Source: Candidatus Pacearchaeota archaeon (lineage in GTDB: Archaea > Nanobdellota > Nanobdellia > Pacearchaeales > GW2011-AR1). From it: a stretch of DNA of 17,993 nt. The translations under genes were made by a program, and so were the position numbers. The notes under the pieces were generated by a model, which saw nothing but the letters and a program-made list of their open reading frames with translations, did not search any database and was not told the origin of the DNA. Numbering within the stretch: position 1 is the stretch's first letter; every line of letters begins with the position of its first letter. The DNA lies in contig NZDC01000007.1 of assembly GCA_002689985.1 (NCBI GenBank), forward strand, positions 1 to 17,993, written 5' to 3'. Shown here piece by piece: positions 12,652 through 17,993 of the stretch.

Positions 12652-12659
12652 TTTTTAAA
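12652..12659 (+). promoter_or_regulatory. TATA box of the eL41 gene
   Basis: TTTTTAAA centred at 12655.5, 25.5 bp before the ATG at 12681. Confidence 0.6.
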
Positions 12660-12680
12660 CCAATTTCTCTAAAATTTAAT

Positions 12681-12797
12681 ATGAAACGATCAAGCCGTAG
12701 ATGGAAAAAAAAGCGTCAAATGCGTTGGAAATGGCAACGTAAAAGACTTAGAAAGGAAAAGCACAAAAGAAAAGTTAGACGTGCTAGAAGTAAATAA
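12681..12797 (+). CDS. rpl41e: Large-subunit ribosomal protein eL41
   Basis: A 38-residue, extremely basic protein (more than half Arg/Lys) starting MKRSSRRWKKKRQMRWKWQR. The last 25 residues from the internal Met14 (MRWKWQRKRLRKEKHKRKVR...ARSK) match eL41, which is 25 residues in eukaryotes and forms a single helix bridging the ribosomal subunits. The promoter spacing favours the ATG at 12681, giving a 13-residue N-terminal extension; starting at 12720 would give exactly 25 residues. The frame is open further upstream, but that part is hydrophobic, lies before the TATA box and is not part of the gene. Confidence 0.78.
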   Translation: MKRSSRRWKKKRQMRWKWQRKRLRKEKHKRKVRRARSK

Positions 12798-12855
12798 GAT
12801 TGAATATAAATTAAAGTATAATAATTCTTAAAAAGAGTATTTCTTATGAGATAAG

Positions 12856-13347
12856 ATGGAGCAAGAAGACTCAAGGAATATATTTAATCTATTTATAGAA
12901 TATTATGATTTAAAAGAAAAATTCGATGATTATCCTAAGGAAAAGATTAAAAAAGAGATTCAAAATCCATCTAAAGAATATATTAGATTTACAAGAATAA
13001 ATCATTATTTAAGACACTTAGTATTAACAGGAGAAGAAGTTATGGATATTGAATTAGGAGAAATAACTGATGAAGATATTAAAGAATCTGAATTATATGG
13101 AAAATTAGAAGAGAAATATGATAAATTAGATGATAAATATAAGGAAATAGGTATACTTTTAAATGATGAACAAGAAAAAGTAGAAGAATCTAAAAAAGAA
13201 ATAAAAAATATTGATAATCTTCATGAGAAAATAAAAAAACTAAAAAATGGTGAGAATTCTAAATTAGGTAAAATAGAACAAATAATTCTTGGAAAACAAG
13301 GACCTTTTATTGATGAAATAAGAAGTGTTTTAAATAAACCCAGATAA
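12856..13347 (+). CDS. Hypothetical acidic coiled-coil protein
   Basis: A 163-residue protein that I do not recognise. Residues 1-60 are helical with aromatic positions (FNLFIEYYDLKEKF). Residues 61-80 are acidic (MDIELGEITDEDIKESE). Residues 80-135 form a long charged coiled coil (LEEKYDKLDDKYKEIGILL then EKVEESKKEIKN). The last 25 residues hold QIILGKQGPFIDEIRSVL. No membrane segment or enzymatic motif. A TATA-like TTAAAAA lies at 12828-12834, near the 25-bp spacing. It may belong with the interrupted gene downstream, but each has a promoter. Confidence 0.6.
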   Translation: MEQEDSRNIFNLFIEYYDLKEKFDDYPKEKIKKEIQNPSKEYIRFTRINHYLRHLVLTGEEVMDIELGEITDEDIKESELYGKLEEKYDKLDDKYKEIGILLNDEQEKVEESKKEIKNIDNLHEKIKKLKNGENSKLGKIEQIILGKQGPFIDEIRSVLNKPR

Positions 13348-13371
13348 TTATCCTAAACCTTCACAATAATA

Positions 13372-13379
13372 TTTATATA
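13372..13379 (+). promoter_or_regulatory. TATA box of the amber-interrupted gene
   Basis: TTTATATA centred at 13375.5, exactly 25.5 bp before the ATG at 13401. This shows that the interrupted frame was a real gene start. Confidence 0.65.
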
Positions 13380-13400
13380 ATTAATCCTATTTATATTAAA

Positions 13401-13844
13401 ATGGGAGAATTATCAATTGAACAATTAGAATATCATAATATAAGAATTACATGCTTAAAAACGCAACAAGAGTTGTAGGGGTTAAAAAACAAAGAAAATT
13501 ATAATGAAAAGATAATAGAAAAAGCATATGAAATTATATCTAATTATGAAAAATCAATAGAGATTCCAAAAAAATTTGGTAAAGACATTCATGCAGATAC
13601 ATGGATTTTATATGGAAGATTATACTGGAGTGATCTTGATTCAATATTAATTAATAATTCTAGACATGAAGCAAAGAAAATATGGATAAAAAAAGAAAAG
13701 GAAATATCTGAAATTAAATTAACAATAAAAAGTATATTAGATAATAAAAAAATGTCTGGAGAATCTTTAGATAATACAATAGACTTCTTTGGAAGATTAC
13801 ATGATAAATGTCCTTTATTAAGCCAAAGAACTGGTTGTTATTAA
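13401..13844 (+). pseudogene. Hypothetical gene interrupted by one in-frame TAG
   Basis: From the ATG at 13401 (MGELSIEQLEYHNIRITCLK) the frame runs 25 codons to TAG at 13476-13478. It then stays open in the same frame for 121 codons to TAA at 13842-13844. The downstream part looks coding: KENYNEKIIEKAYEIISNYE, then a tryptophan- and aspartate-containing segment HADTWILYGRLYWSDLDSIL, and a C-terminus DFFGRLHDKCPLLSQ. There is no good internal start until near residue 118. A single nonsense mutation is the simplest reading; stop read-through is possible. The whole protein would have about 146 residues. No family recognised. Confidence 0.6.
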
Positions 13845-13870
13845 TTTATTATTACTATACTATCAAAATC

Positions 13871-13878
13871 TTTATAAG
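13871..13878 (+). promoter_or_regulatory. TATA box of the clamp-loader operon
   Basis: TTTATAAG centred at 13874.5, 25.5 bp before the RFC small subunit start at 13900. Confidence 0.65.
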
Positions 13879-13899
13879 CAAATCTAATTTTAACTTTTC

Positions 13900-14862
13900 A
13901 TGGAAAGCGAAATATGGACAGAAAAATTTCGCCCTTCTAAATTCTCAGAGGTTGTAGGGCAAAGTGATATTATTAAAAGAGTTGAAGCACTAACAAATTC
14001 GCTAAATATTCCTCATTTCTTATTTGCAGGACCTGCAGGAACAGGAAAATCAACATTAGCATTAATAATTGTAAAAGAATTATTTAAGGAAAATTGGAAA
14101 GAAAATTATTTAGAGTTAAATGCTTCTGATGAAAGAGGAATACAAATTGTAAGAGAAAAAGTAAAAAATTTTGCAAGAACAAAATCTTTAGGAAGTGTTC
14201 CATTTAAAGTAATTTTTTTAGATGAAGCTGATGCATTAACGCCAGAAGCTCAACAAGCATTAAGAAGAACAATGGAAAATTATTCAGCAACATGTAGATT
14301 TATTTTATCATGTAATTATTCAAGTAAAATTATAGATCCTATTCAATCTAGATGTGTACTTTTTAGATTTAAAATCTTAGAGAAAAAAGATATTGAAAGT
14401 GTAATTCAAAAAATTGCAGAAACTGAAAATTTAACATTAAATCAAGAAGTAGCAGAAGTTTTATATGAAGGAAGTGAAGGAGATTGTAGAAAATGTATTA
14501 ATTTAATTCAATCAACTGCAGCAATCTCTCCGAATATAACTGCTGATCTTGTCTCTACAATTCTATCAAATTCAAAACCAAAAGATATCAAAATTATTCT
14601 TGATTATGCATTATCAGGAGATTTTCAAAAATCAAGAGAGAAACTTCTTGATGTTATGTTAAAAGAAAGTATTTCAGGACAAGACGTAGTTAAAGCAATA
14701 CAAAAAGAAATCTGGAATCTTCCAGTAGAACCAGAACTAAAAGTAAGATTAACTGAAAAAACAGGTGAAACTGAATTTAGAATTGTCGAGGGATCAGATC
14801 CTTTTATTCAATTACAATCACTTATTGCAAGTTTTGTACTTGCTGGATTAGGAAAGGGGTAA
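13900..14862 (+). CDS. rfcS: Replication factor C small subunit
   Basis: A 320-residue AAA+ clamp-loader subunit of standard length. With RFC-L it opens PCNA and loads it at primer-template junctions. Motifs: the N-terminal WTEKFRPSKFSEVVGQ (RFC box), Walker A GPAGTGKS (44-51), LNASDERG (73-80), Walker B DEAD (108-111), sensor/arginine-finger segment DPIQSRC (146-152) and sensor 2 near EGDCRKCINLIQ. The C-terminal collar is helical. It begins the cluster rfcS-CYTH-rfcL; the next ATG follows its stop by 1 bp, with an AGGGG ribosome-binding site in its last codons. Confidence 0.95.
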   Translation: MESEIWTEKFRPSKFSEVVGQSDIIKRVEALTNSLNIPHFLFAGPAGTGKSTLALIIVKELFKENWKENYLELNASDERGIQIVREKVKNFARTKSLGSVPFKVIFLDEADALTPEAQQALRRTMENYSATCRFILSCNYSSKIIDPIQSRCVLFRFKILEKKDIESVIQKIAETENLTLNQEVAEVLYEGSEGDCRKCINLIQSTAAISPNITADLVSTILSNSKPKDIKIILDYALSGDFQKSREKLLDVMLKESISGQDVVKAIQKEIWNLPVEPELKVRLTEKTGETEFRIVEGSDPFIQLQSLIASFVLAGLGKG

Positions 14863-14863
14863 A

Positions 14864-15414
14864 ATGCAAGAAAAAAATATTGAGGTGGAAATTAGAAGTT
14901 TTATCTCAAAAGAGAAATATGAAAAACTTCTTGAATTTCTAAAAGAGAATGCAGAATTTATAAAAGAAGATCTACAAGAAACTCATTATTTCGATTGTGA
15001 TGAAGATTTAAGAATACAAAAAAATAAATTTGGGTCCAAAATATGGTTCAAATATGGAAAAATTCATGATGATGCAAGAGAAGAATTAGAAATAAAAATG
15101 AATGAAGATGATTTTGATAAAGCAAAAAAATATTTACTTCAATTGGTCTTTGTACAGAAATTAAATGGTTAAGAGATAGAAAGCAATTTAATTGGGAAGG
15201 AATAAAAGTTTGTCTAGATTATACAAAAGGATATGGTTATATAATTGAATTAGAAAAAATGTCATCTAAAGAAGAAAAAGAAAAAATATTTAATGAACTT
15301 AAAGAAAAATTTGACAAACTTAATATTGAAATTACTCTTAAAGAAAAATTTGAGAAAAAATTTAATGATTATAAAGAAAATTGGGAAACTCTAATAGAAA
15401 ATGCAATGGACTGA
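14864..15414 (+). pseudogene. CYTH-domain protein (class IV adenylate cyclase-like) with a frame break
   Basis: The first frame (14864-15172, 102 codons) has the CYTH N-terminus NIEVEIRSF (E-x-E-x-R), then THYFDCDEDLRIQKN and GSKIWFKYGKIHDDAREELE. At A7 (15124-15130, frame A AAA AAA) the natural continuation moves to the -1 frame, IFTSIGLCTEIKWLRDRKQF, then IKVCLDYTKGYGYIIELEKM, ending at 15414 inside rfcL. Joined, the product is about 183 residues, a full triphosphate-tunnel protein; members bind triphosphate substrates or make cAMP. With eight A the frame is intact. Options: deletion, -1 recoding or polymerase slippage at a canonical heptamer, or base-calling error. Confidence 0.75.
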
Positions 15415-16591
15415 AAAACATAGACCAAAATATTCTAAGGAAATTCAAGGTCAAAATGAAGCAATTGCAAAAATAAAAAATTTTGTTGAAAATTTCTATT
15501 TAGGAAAATTAACAAAAACTAAAAAAAAGGCATTAGTTCTTCATGGACCTCCTGGAATTGGTAAGACAACTCTAGCACATGCTATTGCAAGAGAAACAAA
15601 TTCAGAGATATTTGAATTAAATGCATCTGACTTGAGAAATAAATTAAAACTAAAAGAAATTTTAAAACCTGCAATTGAACAACAATCACTAATAAAAAAA
15701 GGAAAAATAATACTAGTCGATGAAGTTGATGGAATATCTGCTGCTGACAGAGGAGGATTAACAGAATTATTATCTTTAATTACTCTTACAAATTTTCCAA
15801 TAATTATAACTGCAAATGATATTTGGAATGCTAAATTAAGTGGATTAAGAAAAAAAGCAGAACTTGTTAATTTAAAAGAAGTTGATTATAATACAATAAA
15901 AGATGTTATGATTAATATTTTAAGAAAAGAAAATCACTTTATTAATAATAATATCTTAACTAAAATTGCAATAAAATCTAGAGGAGATTTAAGAGCAGCA
16001 ATAAATGATTTGCAAACAATATCGAGTATAAAAGATCCAACTGAAAATTTAATTGATGAAAGAAAAAAAGAAATAGATATTTTTAATGCATTAAGATTAG
16101 TATTCAAAGGAAAACCGACAGATGAAACTCTAAGAATATATGACTCTGTGAAAATGCCAATTGACAATATAATTTTATGGGTTGAAGAAAATGTGCCATT
16201 AGAATATCAAAAAAAAGAATTAAAAAGAGCATATGATTTAATAAGTAAAGTTGATGTATTCAAAAAAAGAATATATCGACAACAATATTGGAGATTTCTA
16301 GTTTATAAAAACATTTTACTAAGTTATGGAATTTCATCTTCAAAAGAAGATATAAAAACAGGATTTACAAATTATAATAAACCAACAAGAATCTTAAAAA
16401 TATGGCTTAATAATCAAAAAACTTTCAAAAAAAAATCAATTGCTAAAAAATATGCAAGAAAAGTTCATGTTGGAGAAAAACGTATAATGAATGAATTTCC
16501 AGTAATTAGAAATATTCTAAAAAATCCTGAGGTAAGAAGAGAATTAAGACTTAGTGATGAAGAAATTGCTTATTTAGATAAACCTATTTAA
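15401..16591 (+). CDS. rfcL: Replication factor C large subunit
   Basis: A 396-residue AAA+ protein starting MQWTEKHRPKYSKEIQGQ. Walker A is GPPGIGKT (49-56), followed by FELNASDLRN (71-80), Walker B ILVDEVDG (104-111) and GDLRAAINDLQ as sensor 2. It lacks the SRC arginine finger, as expected for RFC-L. It is shorter than many archaeal RFC-L proteins (about 480-500): the charged C-terminal tail that often carries the PCNA-interacting peptide is absent, and the protein ends ...ELRLSDEEIAYLDKPI. The start overlaps the end of the CYTH frame by 14 bp, so it is translated in the same operon as RFC-S. Confidence 0.93.
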   Translation: MQWTEKHRPKYSKEIQGQNEAIAKIKNFVENFYLGKLTKTKKKALVLHGPPGIGKTTLAHAIARETNSEIFELNASDLRNKLKLKEILKPAIEQQSLIKKGKIILVDEVDGISAADRGGLTELLSLITLTNFPIIITANDIWNAKLSGLRKKAELVNLKEVDYNTIKDVMINILRKENHFINNNILTKIAIKSRGDLRAAINDLQTISSIKDPTENLIDERKKEIDIFNALRLVFKGKPTDETLRIYDSVKMPIDNIILWVEENVPLEYQKKELKRAYDLISKVDVFKKRIYRQQYWRFLVYKNILLSYGISSSKEDIKTGFTNYNKPTRILKIWLNNQKTFKKKSIAKKYARKVHVGEKRIMNEFPVIRNILKNPEVRRELRLSDEEIAYLDKPI

Positions 16592-16600
16592 ACCAAAGAA

Positions 16601-16608
16601 TTAAAAAT
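16601..16608 (+). promoter_or_regulatory. TATA-like element of the HerA-like gene
   Basis: TTAAAAAT centred at 16604.5, 25.5 bp before the ATG at 16630. It is weaker in sequence than the other boxes but at the same position. Confidence 0.45.
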
Positions 16609-16629
16609 CTAGTTTAACTTTTTTTAATT

Positions 16630-17940
16630 ATGCCATATAATATAATAGTTGGAAGAAACGAACATGATAAAAAAATATTAGGTGATAGAGGATTAATTAG
16701 TATAGGAAAAGGTTATGTAAAAATGGGGCAATATACTTCTCTTTCTAATAATATTTTAATGGATGTTGCAAGAAGTCATGTAGTCCTCGTCAGCGGAAAA
16801 CGCGGAACAGGTAAATCGCACAGCCTTGGAGTCATAGCAGAAGAATTATCAAATTTACCTAAAGAAACTAGTCAAAATATTGCATCATTAATATTTGATA
16901 CTATGGGAATATATTGGACAATGAAATTTAAAAATGAAAAAGATAAAGAATTACTAAGAGATTGGAAATTAAATCCAAAAAATCTTCCTGTAAAAATTTT
17001 TGTACCGTTTGGTCATTATGATAGTTATCTAGAAAAAGGAATTCCTGTTGATAAAAAATTCGCATTAGATATAACTGAAATGAACTCTGATGATTGGATT
17101 ATAACTTTTGGATTAGATATTACAAATCCTATTGCTGTTTTAATTGAAAGAACAATAACTAAACTAAAAGAAAGCGGAAACTTTAATATTAATGATGTTT
17201 TATCTAATTTAGAAAATGATCAAAAAACATCTCAAGAAATAAAAAATGCTGCAATAGGATTATTTGAAGCAGCAAATACTTGGGGCATATTTGCAAGAAA
17301 CAATAGAGAGGCAACACAAGTAAGTGATTTAATCTCTGCTGGAATTACTTCAATTCTAGATTTAAGCGTATATAACTCTGTAGGATCATTTAACATAAGA
17401 GCATTAGTAATTAGTTTAGTTTCAAAAAAGATTTTCAATCAAAGAATGGAGGCAAGAAAAAAAGAAGAAATAAAATCAGTTTCATCTGGTCTTAATTTAT
17501 TATCTTTAGAAGAAAAAAAAGAATATCCTTTGGTTTGGATGTTTATTGATGAAGCCCATGAATTTTTGAAATTAAATGAAAAAACAATTGCAACTGATGC
17601 CTTAGTTCAATTATTAAGAGAAGGACGTCAACCAGGAATATCTCTAGTTCTTGCAACACAACAACCAGGACAAATTCATAAAGATGTTATGACTCAATCA
17701 GATCTTGTAATTTCTCATAGAGTTACATCAGCTTCAGACTTAGAAGCATTAAATCAAATAATGCAAAGTTATCTTTTATCAAGTATAAAACAATATATGG
17801 ATGATTTACCAAGTATAAAAGGTTCTGCAATAATTTTAGATGATAATTCAGAAAGAATTTATCCAATGAAAATTAGACCTAGATTTACTTGGCACGGTGG
17901 AGAAGCTCCAACTGCTGTTAAAATTGAGAAAAAGTTATAA
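16630..17940 (+). CDS. HerA-like DNA translocase/ATPase (DUF87)
   Basis: A 436-residue HerA/FtsK-superfamily ATPase. The N-terminal beta-rich HAS-barrel-like part (1-35) precedes Walker A GKRGTGKS (56-63), Walker B LVWMFIDEAHEFL (301-313; Asp308, Glu309), the polar sensor LVLATQQPGQIH (339-350) and the arginine-finger region VISHRVTS (360-367). C-terminal segment RIYPMKIRPRFTWHGG is typical of the family. HerA hexamers work with the NurA nuclease in end resection beside Mre11-Rad50; no NurA is visible here, but the window ends just downstream. Closely related DUF87 ATPases have other partners, so no gene symbol is given. Confidence 0.85.
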   Translation: MPYNIIVGRNEHDKKILGDRGLISIGKGYVKMGQYTSLSNNILMDVARSHVVLVSGKRGTGKSHSLGVIAEELSNLPKETSQNIASLIFDTMGIYWTMKFKNEKDKELLRDWKLNPKNLPVKIFVPFGHYDSYLEKGIPVDKKFALDITEMNSDDWIITFGLDITNPIAVLIERTITKLKESGNFNINDVLSNLENDQKTSQEIKNAAIGLFEAANTWGIFARNNREATQVSDLISAGITSILDLSVYNSVGSFNIRALVISLVSKKIFNQRMEARKKEEIKSVSSGLNLLSLEEKKEYPLVWMFIDEAHEFLKLNEKTIATDALVQLLREGRQPGISLVLATQQPGQIHKDVMTQSDLVISHRVTSASDLEALNQIMQSYLLSSIKQYMDDLPSIKGSAIILDDNSERIYPMKIRPRFTWHGGEAPTAVKIEKKL

Positions 17941-17950
17941 TTAAGAAGAA

Positions 17951-17958
17951 TTTAAAAA
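17951..17958 (+). promoter_or_regulatory. TATA box of the gene at the right edge
   Basis: TTTAAAAA centred at 17954.5, 25.5 bp before the ATG at 17980. Confidence 0.5.
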
Positions 17959-17979
17959 CATTAATTACCTTAAAATAGA

Positions 17980-17993
17980 ATGGTAGATTATCC
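17980..17993 (+). CDS. Start of a gene cut by the window edge
   Basis: ATG-GTA-GAT-TAT-CC, that is MVDY and onward, placed 25.5 bp after a TATA element. Only four codons are visible, so the product cannot be named. As the neighbour of a HerA-like ATPase it is worth checking for NurA, Mre11 or Rad50. Confidence 0.45.

Noticed and set aside
12546..12680. Longer eL41 frame starting at 12546
   Set aside because: The upstream part overlaps the promoter and the divergent interrupted gene, and is hydrophobic rather than ribosomal-protein-like.

Overview
The window is archaeal DNA, very AT-rich and gene-dense. It carries an archaeal-type PheRS pair, a short RNase P p30 subunit, the clamp loader RFC small and large subunits, eL41, an archaeal UMP kinase, a HerA-like ATPase, a tRNA gene with bulge-helix-bulge introns, and TATA-box promoters with leaderless starts. 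The small proteins, dense packing and shortened RNase P and RFC-L subunits suggest a DPANN lineage such as Pacearchaeota or Woesearchaeota. That placement is an inference from gene style, not a phylogeny.

Layout. Bases 1-553 are an extremely AT-rich gap with repeats, next to the start of a gene leaving to the left. Bases 554-1364 hold a RelBE/ParDE-like toxin-antitoxin pair coupled to a DUF357 gene. Bases 1396-2521 hold UMP kinase overlapping RNase P p30, meeting a pilin-like gene tail to tail. That gene shares one palindromic TATA box with the pheS-mazG-pheT operon (3002-6516). Bases 6521-8836 are mostly minus strand: a hypothetical gene, a DUF5678 gene plus a retropepsin-like protease split in two frames, a micro-ORF, tRNA-Thr(GGT) and two small membrane proteins. 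Bases 8925-9290 carry tRNA-Gln(CTG) and an EF-Tu-domain-2-like protein.

The mobile-looking part is 9351-12133. A LAGLIDADG endonuclease gene ends inside the 5' end of a tRNA-Glu(CTC) gene that carries two introns, one in the D-loop and one in the anticodon loop. Endonuclease III follows the tRNA at 10 nt, and a second LAGLIDADG gene on the minus strand abuts endonuclease III with no gap. Bases 12245-13844 hold a frameshifted gene, ribosomal protein eL41, a coiled-coil protein and an amber-interrupted gene. Bases 13900-17940 are a replication and DNA-processing cluster: RFC-S, a frame-broken CYTH protein, RFC-L and a HerA-like ATPase.

Two patterns cut across the window. First, most genes that begin a transcription unit have an 8-bp TATA element whose centre lies exactly 25.5 bp from the start codon, which implies leaderless mRNAs and settles several starts. 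Second, five small or accessory genes are interrupted by a single-base frame change or one stop codon, while the long housekeeping genes are intact. The interruptions could be decay, recoding or base-calling error; the sequence alone does not decide.
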